Source of the DNA: Phlebopus portentosus
Taxonomy: Eukaryota; Basidiomycota; Agaricomycetes; Boletales; Boletinellaceae
NCBI GenBank assembly: GCA_037892935.1
Contig: JAYXKI010000002.1
Coordinates: forward strand, 2,666,001 to 2,730,000
Reading direction: 5' to 3'
Length of the DNA: 64,000 nucleotides
Shown here piece by piece: positions 33,057 through 43,586 of this stretch. The notes beneath the pieces were generated by a model that saw nothing but the letters and a program-made list of their open reading frames with translations, was not told where the DNA came from and ran no database searches. Position numbers and translations under genes: made by a program. Each line of letters opens with the position of its first letter. Position 1 is the first letter of the stretch.

Positions 33057-33893
33057 TTACATGGGCAGAGGTGCTGCGCCGTTCTCCTTGGCGGTGCTCA
33101 CGACAAGTGTGTCGTACATTTCTTTGACTTTATTGAAGCCAAAACTAAGTGGAGGTGATGCTAAGTCTGCCTCGACGACTGTGCGAGCAGCTGGTGGAGT
33201 CGCGAGCTCATTGTCTATCGCGTCCCACGTCCTTTTGTTCCGGCGTCTGACGGCGAATCGAGTTCCAGTTTTGTTGCCGACAGACTTTGGAGCATCGTGT
33301 CGAATGCGTGAAAGGCCAACCTCACAATCGTCCTCTGATTCCTCATCAACATCGGTACGCTTGGGTTGGACTTGTCTCCACGCCTTTTCTTCTAGCTTGC
33401 CTTGACGACGTTTCCGCCGGTGACCGATGGCATTTTGCGACTGTGAGAGACCATTTATCGAAGGCAACGGTTTATGGCGTAGTGCATGTAGGGATTCATC
33501 AAGAAGGATGGTTGACACAGGATTGCCGGGCAATGGGGGCACAGTTCTGATTGATGGTGAACCGAGTCGTGCCGCCTTGCGAGCACAAGGCAAGAAAATA
33601 TCCACCAGAACACCTTTTTGAAATGATTGGTGTGCACCAAAGAAATGCTCAGCAAGAATCTGATGATGAGAGAAAGTCTCGGAACAGCCTAGGTGCACCA
33701 GTTGATGAGACATGACGTGTGGAGCAAGAGAAAGAATGAGATTACCTTTGAACGGACAAGGAATTGCAAGACGTGCCAAATGCGACGACTCCACATGTGT
33801 GAGCAAATCTTTTACACTAGAAGGCATGCAAAACAGGCAGGCTCTCCAGCGACACTTCCCAAGTTTTGCCTGTCCCTTTAAAATCATGTCCAT
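33057..33893 (-). CDS. C2H2 zinc-finger protein
   Basis: Exons on the minus strand: 33893-33746 and 33688-33057 (57-bp intron), 259 residues. Two C2H2-like units sit at the N-terminus. The first is CRWRACLF followed by LLTHVESSH. The second is completed by splicing: CPFKGCSETFSHHQILAEHF and GAH. The rest is basic and disordered, with HRRKRRQGK and RRRNKRTW patches that look like nuclear signals. A further upstream coding exon cannot be excluded, since the start Met lies close to the first finger and a possible acceptor precedes it. The finger pair points to nucleic-acid binding; the target is unknown. Confidence 0.7.
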   Translation of the reverse strand: MDMILKGQAKLGKCRWRACLFCMPSSVKDLLTHVESSHLARLAIPCPFKGNLILSLAPHVMSHQLVHLGCSETFSHHQILAEHFFGAHQSFQKGVLVDIFLPCARKAARLGSPSIRTVPPLPGNPVSTILLDESLHALRHKPLPSINGLSQSQNAIGHRRKRRQGKLEEKAWRQVQPKRTDVDEESEDDCEVGLSRIRHDAPKSVGNKTGTRFAVRRRNKRTWDAIDNELATPPAARTVVEADLASPPLSFGFNKVKEMYDTLVVSTAKENGAAPLPM

Positions 33894-34788
33894 CAAGTGA
33901 GCAGACTGGTGAAAACCAACTCAGTGACCACACCTTTACTTCTTGTTTGCAGTGAAGATGTGCATGCTGTCAGACAAGATTGTTAGCAAGTACAAATTTA
34001 ATCACAGACTTAGAATGAAAGCACTATCTGCTTTGACCTGTCAATACATCATCTGTTCCTATAAGACTGGGTCCTGGCTGTGTCTATGTTGGCAGCAACA
34101 TAGACACAGCCAGAACCCAGACTCATCCATAACTGAGATGTATAGACAAGGTTAGAGCTATATGATTGAATAGTGTAGGTTTGAGATGTTGAAAGCATCA
34201 CAATATTGACTAAAAGACAGCTCTGCACAGTGGATGCAACATACATGTCACTCAAGGTGATTTATAATGCACATTAAATAAAAAGACCCAATCTAGAGGT
34301 TTACAGAGTTTAAAATATGAACCTCACCTTCTGGTATGAGCTCCATGAATTTAATGTAAAAGAGCATGCTTCCCACTCACACCGATAGGGTCTAAGAACA
34401 TCTTTAGCATATGCAATAACCCAGACATCCGAGAGGTGGTTTGGATGAGAAGATGACATGGGTAAATCTAGCACCTAGCTAGTTCTGAGCACACAGTGTA
34501 CCGGAGTCGAGAACAAAGGGGCGTGAGAAAATCTATAGATGTGTGATATGTCACGTTCTGTCACATGCATTTATTTTCATTAAAAAGTCCCTAAAGATTA
34601 GTATTGTAGCACCGGAGAACATTTTAGTGAATATAATCTATAATAGTTTCTGTATCGAAAAGGCTATATAAGTCGAAGACCAAGAATGATTTGTATTTTC
34701 GTACAGGTGCCTGAAGCGGTTCTAGTCACGTGACCGGCCGAGTCTTCAGCATACCGACACCGCGGTTGTCTCTACCATTCGATCTGCA
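33894..34788. other. Intergenic, AT-rich, contains a long hairpin
   Basis: 895 bp between divergent genes. No gene seen. The only structure of note is the near-perfect hairpin at 34067-34120. Confidence 0.5.
34067..34120. repeat. 25-bp hairpin with 4-nt loop
   Basis: Left arm 34067-34091 begins ctgggtcctggctgtgtcta. The right arm 34096-34120 is its reverse complement with one mismatch (c/a), around a gcag loop. Such a stem could be a small palindromic element or a transcribed hairpin. No direct repeat flanks it. Confidence 0.7.
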
Positions 34789-35789
34789 ATGGCTTTAACA
34801 GAGCAATTCTCCGCACATATGCACAACTCAGCGAGCCTACAAGACTGGCTCCGAGTATCTATTTCACTCATACGGAAAAGACTGTGACTATATTCGATGC
34901 CTATCCGAAAGCTGTGTTCCATCTCCTCGTCCTACCGCGGATCAAGGACAAGGAAGGACCTTTGAGCGCAGCAAATCTCACAAGTCTCAAGAAGTTTCTC
35001 AACTCGAATCAGACAAATAGAAAAGATGCAAGGGAGTTACTGGGGCGACTTAAGGAAGACGGAGAAAAGGTGCGCGAGATGGTCAAAGAAGAGATGCGTG
35101 ATCGTTACGGTTTCGTGTGGAAAGTGCATCTAGGGTTCCATGCGGTGCAATCAATGGAGTGAGTAGTTGACGCTCTTCCACTGTTCCGAGAGGCTGAGTT
35201 AGTCTCTTCCTTGTCGCGATTATGATTCATCACCATTGAACAGCCATATACATTTGCATGTCATTTCCGAGGACCTGTGCGCCCCTGGATTGAAGACGAA
35301 GAAACATTACAATTCTTTCCACCCTAAATTGGGCTTCTTCCTACATATTGATGATGTGCTATCTTGGTTCGACGAGGGTAACGCGGAGTCCTACATGCGA
35401 TCTGTGAGTTCATGCTATCTTCGACTCAGGCACAACCGCTGAGCTACCCGAAGATGGTAATACTTGATGAAGCATCATACGAGAAGAAACTCAAAGACCC
35501 GCTCGGATGCTTCCATTGCGCGAAGGAATTCAAGAACATGCCCGTTCTGAAGACGCATCTTCAAGAGCATTTCGATGAAATGGCACAAAAAGGGAAGACG
35601 GCGGAATTAGATAGAAAGCGGAGACATAATGCTGAGACGGAGGAAAACAGTAAGATAGATCCAGATCTGAAACAGGAGATAGAGACGGCGAAAAGGAAAC
35701 CCTTGGCGTCTGACCCAACCTTTGAGGCGTTGAGCCAGATACACGATGGCGATTCAGATGCGCCTCGGAAAAAGCAGAAGAGCACATAG
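34789..35789 (+). CDS. HNT3: Aprataxin (HIT hydrolase + C2H2 zinc finger), Hnt3-type
   Basis: Removes AMP from abortive 5'-adenylated DNA ligation intermediates. Exons 34789-35158, 35244-35403 and 35454-35789; about 288 residues. The HIT domain shows TIFDAYPKAVFHLLVLPRI and, across intron 1, SMD + HIHLHVISEDLC with all three His of the HxHxH motif. KKHYNSFHPKLGFFLHIDDV follows. The C-terminal finger is CFHCAKEFKNMPVLKTHLQE with the second His next. The tail is basic and ends RKKQKST. The first codons read out of frame: one extra T in the TTT at 34794-34796 turns the start into MAFNRAILRTYAQLSEPTRL, joined to the HIT domain, and makes the total length divisible by three. A missing base is therefore likely. 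Confidence 0.9.
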
Positions 35790-36001
35790 GATGGGACGTT
35801 GGAGCTCCTTGAATTGTAGTAGATTATTAGTCTGGTCACGAATAAATGCGACTAGCGGTGAATTTCAGGCTTGAAAGTCACGATCACGTGAAAAATGTCA
35901 CGACGCGAGACTGCGACCAGGAAAGAATAGAATTCTGAGAAACTCGTGGTAAACTCGATTCGGCTAGACCATATTAACGTCAGTTAGCAACAAAGGCGCT
36001 T

Positions 36002-36008
36002 TATATAA
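36002..36008 (+). promoter_or_regulatory. TATA box of aprataxin-like gene 2
   Basis: TATATAA lies 74 bp before the start codon at 36082. The matching position in unit 2 (38052-38058) reads TACTTAA, so the box is lost there. Confidence 0.6.
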
Positions 36009-36081
36009 GGTCCCACGATAGAAGCGTACACTGCATCGCATCCTTTGTTCCCGTCTCTTACTTCCTTTGTCTGCTTCCGCT

Positions 36082-37106
36082 ATGTCGAGCTCCAAGAGCG
36101 ACTTCGATCCCAAGCTCTTCGCGAAGTATGCGTCTCTCGTGGATCCCAAAAAGGTCCTTGCACTGGATATCCACCGTTGGCATACACCACGAACATTGAC
36201 GGTGCGCGAGAAATTTCCAAAGTCAAAGATGCACGTTATTATGATTCCTCGGGTCGGTGCGCCTCCACGCGTCCCGGCGAACCTGAAGAACCTCTATACT
36301 TGGCTGACGTCGCCCGAGGTGAGTAGACGCGAAGCGCAGACTCTCCTGCAAGAGATGCGAGAGGATGCAGAGGTCCTCAAAGGCATGCTCGCGGAGGAGA
36401 TGGAATCCTCTCAAGGTTATGTCGGTAATTTCTGGATGGGATTCAAGGTCGACCCTTCTTACAGGTATGGTTTCATGGTCCCAATTCTTGACGACTCCTC
36501 TGACTATTCTGACCATGAGCAGGTACTTGCATCTGCACGTTATGTCGGATGATTTGTGTGGGAGTTACATGAAGCAACCTCGCCACTTCTTCTCGTTCCA
36601 CCCGGAGCACGGGCAATTCATCCACCTCGATGAGGTTCTGTCTTGGTTCGAGATTGTCGAAGAGAGGTTCCAGGACGTGAGTTGACCATATCCGTTTTGG
36701 CGACGAGTGATCATCGGGTTTGAACGTTCATCTCATCCAGAACCTGGAAGTCATGCGCAAGAAGAGGCTGAGCCTCAGATATCCCGACGACGACGACGTG
36801 TATTCCAGGCAACATCCGGAGTACGATTGCTACTACAAGGATGGAGGTATCGAGTGCCGCTTCACAGCTAGAGACCTGTCCACAATGAAGGCGCACCTCG
36901 AAGAACATGCGGAAAAGACGAAGGCGACGTTCATACGACGCAAACTGGCGCGAGAAGAACGTGCGCGAAAACAGGCCAAGAGGGAGGCGAGATTGGCAGA
37001 AATGAAACGTCAGGAGAATGTTGAGCAGGACAACAGGCAGCGAGAACTGGATCGGAATGTAAATGCCGACGAAATGGATGTTGTGAGCGAGGACCGGAAT
37101 GCTTGA
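36082..37106 (+). CDS. Aprataxin-like HIT protein with first His of the triad replaced, gene 2
   Basis: Exons 36082-36464, 36523-36676 and 36741-37106 give 300 residues. It is similar in order to aprataxin: WHTPRTLTVREKFPKSKMHV, IMIPRVGAPPRVPANL, GYVGNFWMGFKVDPSYR, the HIT segment YLHLHVMSDDLCG, HFFSFHPEHGQFIHLDEVLS and a C-terminal finger (CYYKDGGIECRF ... MKAHLEEH) with a longer Cys-Cys spacing. The aprataxin next door has HIHLHV; here the first His is Tyr while the middle (nucleophile) and third His remain. The C-terminal 60 residues form a charged coiled-coil-like helix. Activity may be altered or shifted to another substrate; this is inference. Confidence 0.85.
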
Positions 37107-37390
37107 AGGACCGCGACGTTTGTCGTCGCCGTCGGGCGGAACAAGTTCTTTGTAGTACATATATGCTATAGTCTATCCCACCATCATGTCCTAGGCATTT
37201 GCACAGGAATATCTGTATCTTGATAGATGCTTGTATAATAGATCACCTATAGGATGCACTCGTCCGTCGGTAACCGAATCCTCGCGTCATCCTCAAGCAT
37301 GGATCCTAAGCTCCTCAACTACTTCCGCATCAAACCAATCAATGATGAGGAGTGGCCAATGTTCCGTTGCACGAGGCATGCTCAATGCCG

Positions 37391-37625
37391 ACATGCCTGT
37401 CCTGAAAATGCATCTTCAAGAGCATTTTAATAAGGGAAGGCGGCGGAAGCAGATGGAAAGCGGAGACGTAACGCTGAGACGGAGGTAAAAGAGATCCAGA
37501 TCTGAAACAGGAGATAGAGACGGCGAAAAGGAAACCCTTGGCGTCTGACTCAGCCTTTGAGGCGCCAGATACACGATGGCGATTCGGATACGCCCGCGGA
37601 AAAAAAGTAGAAGAGCGCATAGAAT
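37391..37625 (+). pseudogene. 3' fragment of aprataxin left by the tandem duplication
   Basis: Matches the aprataxin last exon from the zinc finger on (MPVLKMHLQEHF against MPVLKTHLQEHF). A long nearly identical stretch covers gatccagatctgaaacagga and the following 60 bases. It has several deletions and frame changes, lacks the first two Cys of the finger and has no promoter or start. It is a duplication scar. Confidence 0.85.
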
Positions 37626-37654
37626 GCTACGCCGAAGTTCTTTAGGCTGTAGTA

Positions 37655-37865
37655 CAGGTGGGTACATTAAGTCTTCGGCCCCCCTGCTTTAGGAAGGAGG
37701 ATTTGCATTCTTTATATGGTACCATAAGCGTCGGATAGCATTGGCCAACTTCCTCATATCGGCAAAGATGAGGGATCACCTCGTTTCGCAGTTGTTTGTT
37801 TCCCAGGAAGGCATGCAAATCACCTTCCATAAATAGGGGGGCCGAAGACTTAATGTACCCACCTG
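37655..37865. mobile_element. MITE of Tc1/mariner type (TA target site), 211 bp
   Basis: Terminal inverted repeats of about 30 bp: left at 37655-37684 starting caggtgggtacattaagtct, right at 37836-37865 ending acttaatgtacccacctg. The inverted match continues imperfectly about 18 bp further inward. TA flanks both sides (37653-37654 and 37866-37867). Unit 1 of the segmental duplication has the unfilled site (...gtagTAgattattag...) at about 35818, so the insertion and its TA duplication are seen directly. There is no transposase gene. Confidence 0.9.
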
Positions 37866-38141
37866 TATAATGATCTGGCCATAAATAAATCACTAAATGC
37901 GACCGGGGGCTGAGATTCTTTATTGCCAGTCACAGTCACGTGGTCAGCGTCACGACGCGACACGGCGACTAGGGTAAGAACAGAATTCTGAAAGAATAAC
38001 CCATGATCGGCTAGGCCGCATAGACGTCAGTAATCGGCGACAAAGTTCCTTTACTTAAGGACCAACGATGGAAGCCTACACTGCATCGCATTTTTTGCTC
38101 CCGTTTCTTACTCCTTTGATACCTCCCTATTTACTTCCGTA

Positions 38142-39148
38142 ATGTCGAGCTCCAAGACCGGATTTGACTCCAAGCTCTATGCAAAGTATGCATCCCTTGT
38201 AGATCCGGGGAAAGTCCTTCCGCGTAACATCCTTTATTGGCATACACCACGGACATTGACGGTGCACGAGCAGTTTCCGAAGTCGAAAATACACGTCATT
38301 ATGATTCCTCGAGTCGGGCCCCCGCCACGCGTCCCAGCAAACCTGAAGGACCTCTATACATGGCTGAAGTCACCCGAGGTTAGCAAAAGTGAAGCGCAAG
38401 CGCTACTACAAGAAATGCGCGAGGATGCAGAGATCCTTAAAGGCAAGCTTGCGGAGGAGATGGAATACAGCTATGGATATGTCGGTAACTTCTGGATGGG
38501 GCTGAAGGTCAATCCTTCCTTTAGGTACGGTTTTATGGCATTGATTCGCAACAATGCCTCTGACTATGAGCAGGTATCTGCATATGCACGTCATGTCGGA
38601 TGATTTGTGCGGGAGTCACATGAAGCACCCTCGTCACTTCTTCTCGTTCCACCCGGAGCACGGGCAGTTTATCCACCTCGATGAAGTTCTGTCTTGGTTC
38701 GAGATTGTCGAAGAGAGGTTCCAGGACGTGAGTTGACCATATCCGTTTTGGCGACGAGTGATCATCGGGTCTGAACATTCATCCCACGCAGAACCTGGAA
38801 GTCATACGCAAGAAGAGGCTGAGCCTCAGATATCCCGACGACGATGACGTGTATTCCAGGCAACATCCGGAGTACGATTGCTACTACAAGGATGGAGGTA
38901 TCGAGTGCCGCTTCACAGCTAGAGACCTGTCCACAATGAAGGCGCACCTCGAAGAACATGCAGAGAAGACGAAGGCGACGTTCATACGACGCAAACTGGC
39001 GCGAGAAGAACGTGCGCGAAAACAGGCCGAGAGGGAGGCGAGATTGGCAGAAGCGAAGCGTCAGGAGAATGTTGAGCAGGACAACAAGCAGCGAGAACTG
39101 GGCCAGGATATAATTGGCGACGAAATGGATGTTGTGAACGAGGACTAG
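38142..39148 (+). CDS. Aprataxin-like HIT protein, gene 3 (recent copy of gene 2)
   Basis: Exons 38142-38524, 38574-38727 and 38792-39148 give 297 residues. Exons 1 and 2 have exactly the lengths of those in gene 2. The HIT segment is YLHMHVMSDDLCGSHMK, again with Tyr for the first His. The last exon is almost base-for-base the same as gene 2, whereas exon 1 and intron 1 have diverged more. The open frame is intact, which suggests continued selection or recent origin. The TATA box seen before gene 2 is mutated here, so expression may differ. Confidence 0.85.
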
Positions 39149-39803
39149 GTCCCCTGAGAAGCTAAGGTTCGGCTCCACCATCGAGCGGAACAAGTCTATT
39201 CATTGTATGCGTGTAATATATGACCCGTCCTTTCGCCATATCCTAGATAACCGCATTGGCATACTTGTCTGATGATAGACACTTGTGTAATGGTCTTCCT
39301 ACCGGATGCACTCGTTCGTCGGTAGCCGATTCTTCACGTCATTTTCCAGCACGCTCCTTAGCTCCGCGAGTACTTGCGCATCGAGCCATTAATAGTAAGA
39401 GTGGCCAACGTTCGGTTACACGAGGCATGTTCAATGCCAATTTAGTCTGTTTGAGATTCATGAAGTCCGTTTTGGACATCGATTTCCTTCACTGCCACGA
39501 TACTGGCCGCCGTGAGTCCGTGGTTCCGTAAACGTAAACAATGGCGATTCAATTATTTTGACCGTCGCGTTTACGACATTGGATCGTATAAATTTGTACG
39601 CAGTGGCGGCGGAGAATGCATAAGTACCGCAAGCTGTTCTGGTAGGGCATACAACTCACACGGATTGATTTGGTACGTATGACCGTACCCTTACATTCGG
39701 GTTCCCGCTGCCCCGTGCGTGGGCTATGTAGAATTGCTCCAACGCCTCGGACAGCTCTTCCATGCTCCTGCTGTTCTTGCCCAGGATTGACGACTATATG
39801 TCA
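39149..39803. other. Intergenic between convergent genes
   Basis: Includes the end of duplication unit 2 (to 39438) and the 3' region of PIG-Y. No gene seen. Confidence 0.5.
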
Positions 39804-40105
39804 TCACGAGTTCCGATAGTACTGCCAGCCCACCCAGTTTGCGATGACGAAGTAGACGCTCATTGGAACAACGAGAACTGCAAAATACTTGTAATGCGTA
39901 TCGCCTGCGAGTGCATCGAGTACCTAATGGGATGCCACGTTCCATAAGGTCGTCTTGGATCAGGTTAAAAATAATACCTTACCGGGATGCCTGTGAGGGG
40001 AAGGAACGCACTAAAGAGAACGGCATAGCCTCCAATTAGGAAGAACAGTACCGATATGAATATAACAAGATATCCTTTGTCAAACGAAACGTTTATCGTG
40101 GCCAT
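39804..40105 (-). CDS. PIG-Y-like subunit of GPI-N-acetylglucosaminyltransferase
   Basis: Small two-helix membrane protein. PIG-Y supports the ER enzyme that starts GPI-anchor synthesis. Exons on the minus strand: 40105-39983 and 39923-39804 (59-bp intron, phase 0), 80 residues. Helix 1 is YLVIFISVLFFLIGGYAVLF. Then LPLTGIP + VLDALAGDTHYKYFAVLVVP, and helix 2 with YFVIANWVGWQYYRNS. The HYKYF and FVIANWVGW blocks and the length fit fungal PIG-Y proteins. The assignment rests on pattern recognition of a short family and is probable, not proven. It is too short and too split to show as a long ORF. Confidence 0.7.
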
Positions 40106-40513
40106 TTGAATGAGCTCAATTAGTCGAGAATCAGTTTCCTCTTTCCAAGTTGAGCATTGTAAAGTTCACAGCACGTGATGCCCATTTCTTTAAAAAAATC
40201 AACTTGAACTTGCTTTACTCGCCCGTGTACATTTCTCCCGTTACTATATGCATATTTGTTCAACTGTCTAGGCCGCGCAATAACTTTATGAACTTACGAC
40301 CTCCTTTCAGCATGGACCGACTTGAAACCACTCAAGAGATGCAATTTTCGACCAGAGACCTGGAATTATTCATTTATTTACGTCGGCACAGAATCACGCC
40401 TGGGAAGGCATCAACGAAGAGTGCTACATCTATTATAAAGCATGATCGGTTACTTCTCTTCTTGCAGCGCTGCCTTGGCTTGCCTGTCGTCAACACTTTG
40501 GATTACACCCGTC
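40106..40513. promoter_or_regulatory. Divergent upstream region of PIG-Y and P450-1
   Basis: About 400 bp between divergent starts. A pyrimidine-rich tract lies near 40205-40270. A Met at 40442 is an alternative P450 start. No distinct sites named. Confidence 0.4.
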
Positions 40514-42829
40514 ATGTCTCCCCCGGACCATCTCGTTAGTCAGCTCGAGGCTATTCTACCTTCTCTAAGCCTCTTTGACTCGTTACTCTTTGTGTGTTTC
40601 GTTGCCTTGGTAAGCTATCATTTGCTTATATCGAAAGATGCGCTGTGCTCATCTCGTTTCGCAGGCCGTGCACAAGATTTACAATAAGTATGAGTTTGAG
40701 CCAAGAAACTTCGTCGCTTCATTCCTCTTTCTCGGAGCTATCCCTTTGCTTCCATTTACCTTCGTATCAAGGCATTTCTCCTTCCAGGCCTTCAGTCTAT
40801 TAGCTACCTATGGACTCTTCTACTCCATCCTGTGCTTGTCAATTGTCCTTTATCGCGTCTCACCTTTCCATCCTCTCGCGAAGTACCCTGGTCCTGTCAT
40901 TCTGAAAGTATCAAAGTTTGCTGCTACACTGTACGCGTTTGGCGGCAAGCAACATATTCTCTTCAAAAAGCTCCATGATCAATATGGCTCATTTATTCGA
41001 GTCGGTGCGTCGATAATCACTGAAGAAAACCAGTCACTCGAGCTGTTTTTTTTTTTAATCCAGGTCCAAATGAAATTTCGATAGTCGACGTCGATGCAGC
41101 ACAGTCCGTCTTTGCTATTGATGGAACGCAAAAGGACCTCGTTCGTACCCTCTGTCCGTTTTGTCCATTAATTTTAAGTACTTAGAGTCGCTTTTTCTAG
41201 AGTATGTCGCTCACTATAAAGCTAATACACCACCAAACATCGTCACGATACCGGACGTCAATGAACACCGAGAACGCCGGAAGCTGTGGAACCATGGTTT
41301 TACAACTTCTGCACTCAAAGATTATCAGCCGATTTTATCTAGTCGTGTTTTGCAGCTCACTGAGCACCTTGGAAAAAGCGCCGCGAAGGATCAGACTAAA
41401 GGTGAAGTGGTGGATCTTGCGGAATGGATGTCTTCCTTCACGTGCGTATTCTGCTCCTTATCACTGATGCATAGGCTCAAGATATCCACAGATATGACTT
41501 CATGGGTGACTTGGTGTAAGACTCTCATATGACTATTAGTTCGACTTCGATCTTATTCAGCCGGTATAGCTTCGGCGGCGGTTTTGAGTTCATGCGTGAC
41601 GGGGACGATAAGGGATTCAAACGGATACTCGAGCAAACAATGAAGTACATTCGAGTCGCCCTATTTCTTCCTTCTCGTGATTCTGACATGTAGAATCAGA
41701 GCGACCGGATACCTCGAGCACATTCCTTGGACTGTCGGGTTAATGGACTATCTGGATCTAATACCAGAAGATTCCAAGCGGTTTTTCGAGTTCGGTAACA
41801 ACTGCATTAACAAAAGGAAGGAAAAGGCTCCATTCGAAAGGATCTGTTCTACTTCATCGTGAGTCGAAAATCAACAATAACAACCTCAACTTGCATTCAT
41901 CACCAAATTCATATACGTTTCAGACAAACGAGGATAAGCTCGAGGACGTCGAGGTACCTCCAGACCAAGTGACTAACGATATCTACGCTGCTATCGTTGC
42001 AGGCGCAGACACAACTGCGACAATCCTCGGTGGCATCTTCTACTACCTCCTGACGCATCGCGAGGTACATGAGCGACTCAAAGCTGAGGTCGACAGTGCT
42101 TTCCCACTCGGAGAAGGAGATCCTCTGGATAGCGTGAAGCTCGCTGGGATGCCGTACCTAAACGCCGTGATGTACGTGAATATCTTGTTTGCTCGTGAAT
42201 CTGCTCTCAATTTGACGGGTAAATCCTCCTTTCCTGGGATCTTTATTCTATTGTAGCAACGAGACACTACGTCTCCAGCCGGCTGTCCCTACTGCGCTCC
42301 AACGCTCCCCGTTAAAAGGGAGTGGCGGAAAATTGGTTGCGGGCAGGTATGTCACTCGTCTCCAAGACAAACTATGTAATCTTCGTCCCGAGAATATTGA
42401 TCCCCCTTGTCAAAGGTTCATCCCAGAGAACACAGCAATCTACATCCCCCCTACGCGCTCCACAGGGACCCACGATACTTCTCACCTTCACCAGAATCGT
42501 TCATCCCCGAGCGATGGCTGGACGTGTCTCCCAACTCTCCATATAACAACAGCACGTCGGAAAAATCGGAGCGCTACACGACCAACACGGCGGCGTTCAT
42601 CCCCTTCTCGAGCGGGCCCGCGAGCTGCGCGGGGAAGAACCTCGCGCTGATGGAGATGCGCATGGTCGTCGCTACCGTCATGCAGAAGTTCGACGTTCGG
42701 CTAGGGGGGAAGCTGAACTTGGAAGGAGGAGGAGGAGACTATGATCCGAGTCAGTGGGAAGAGGACTTGCAGGACCATTTCGTGATGAAGGTCGGGAGGC
42801 TGCCTGTCATCTTGACGGCTCGTGAGTGA
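40514..42829 (+). CDS. Cytochrome P450, microsomal, copy 1 (two single-base frame breaks)
   Basis: Haem monooxygenase anchored in the ER. Ten exons: 40514-40609, 40665-41004, 41064-41140, 41203-41441, 41492-41515 (24 nt), 41561-41644, 41694-41858, 41924-42171, 42257-42346 and 42416-42829; about 592 residues. Two or three N-terminal hydrophobic segments precede the hinge HPLAKYPGP. Motifs: I-helix AGADTT, ExxR in NETLRLQP, FIPERW, and haem loop FSSGPASCAGKNLAL with the Cys ligand. Frame breaks occur at AAAA 41822-41825 and CCCCCC 42446-42451. One added base at each restores the reading seen in the paralogue at 56476 (DLFYFI; PPYALHRDPRYF). The exon pattern, including the 24-nt exon, is shared with that paralogue. 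Confidence 0.88.
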
Positions 42830-43586
42830 GTGAGCTGAGGAACCGAGAAAGGAGGGTATATTCATTCATGCGCGGTTGTTCTTGAATATATGCCTAATAT
42901 CGACTCGGAGTCTCTTTCTTTGTCATGACTGTACTCATCGACCGACCGTTTTCAAAAACGCGAAAGAAGTAAAACAGGGGTATTAGATTCCTTTCGACAT
43001 ATTTTCTTCTCCCTGGCCTAGCACCAACATGAGCCACAACTTCCTGCACTAGCTAGCAAACGTTTGAATACACACACAACCATCATCATCACCGTCTTCG
43101 TCGTCGTTGCACTGATCAATCAGGAGAAAACGACAAAAGAATGATTAAAAAGAGTCACAAGTCGGGAGAACTGAAAAGAAAGAGAAAGAGAATGGATGAA
43201 AACTGGAAGCGAGGGAAGGCAGAGAAAAGTATGGTATACATCAAAGTCTTTCTTTGTGCTCTGTCGGAATTGAAAGAAAAATAAAGAACGTAAAGAAAGA
43301 AAATGGAGAACAAGCAAGGGAAGAAAAAAAGACGGCTACCAAACACTCCAAATATAAATATGCATGAGTATGCATATTTTCAAGCCCTGCTTGCATGCCG
43401 AAAGGAAAAGGCGGTAAGTAAATGTATCAAACAATAATGAGCTATCAAGTCCCCAATAGGGGCTATGACGATGATGTGCTCCTAATGAGAGGAAGAAACA
43501 ACAAAGCGAGACGCAAAAGAGGAAGCAAATATATCAAGCAAACGAGATACCCGAGTAAAGAACCGCCGAACGATTCACGATCACGG
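42830..43586. other. Intergenic between convergent genes
   Basis: 757 bp. 43130-43340 is strongly purine-rich on the plus strand (aaagaaagag-type). No gene seen. Confidence 0.5.

Larger units (their letters stand above)
35536..37390 (+). repeat. Segmental duplication, unit 1
   Basis: Runs from inside the aprataxin zinc-finger exon, through the promoter and whole aprataxin-like gene 2, to a junction near 37390. There the sequence jumps back to an acatgcc match with 35536. It is paralogous to 37391-39438 throughout, including both intergenic parts. Confidence 0.85.
37391..39438 (+). repeat. Segmental duplication, unit 2
   Basis: Tandem copy of 35536-37390. It starts with a fragment of the aprataxin last exon, contains a MITE absent from unit 1, then the promoter and aprataxin-like gene 3. 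Homology ends at tcaatgcc (39438), the same point where unit 1 ends. Without the 213-bp insertion the two units are of nearly equal length. Confidence 0.85.
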
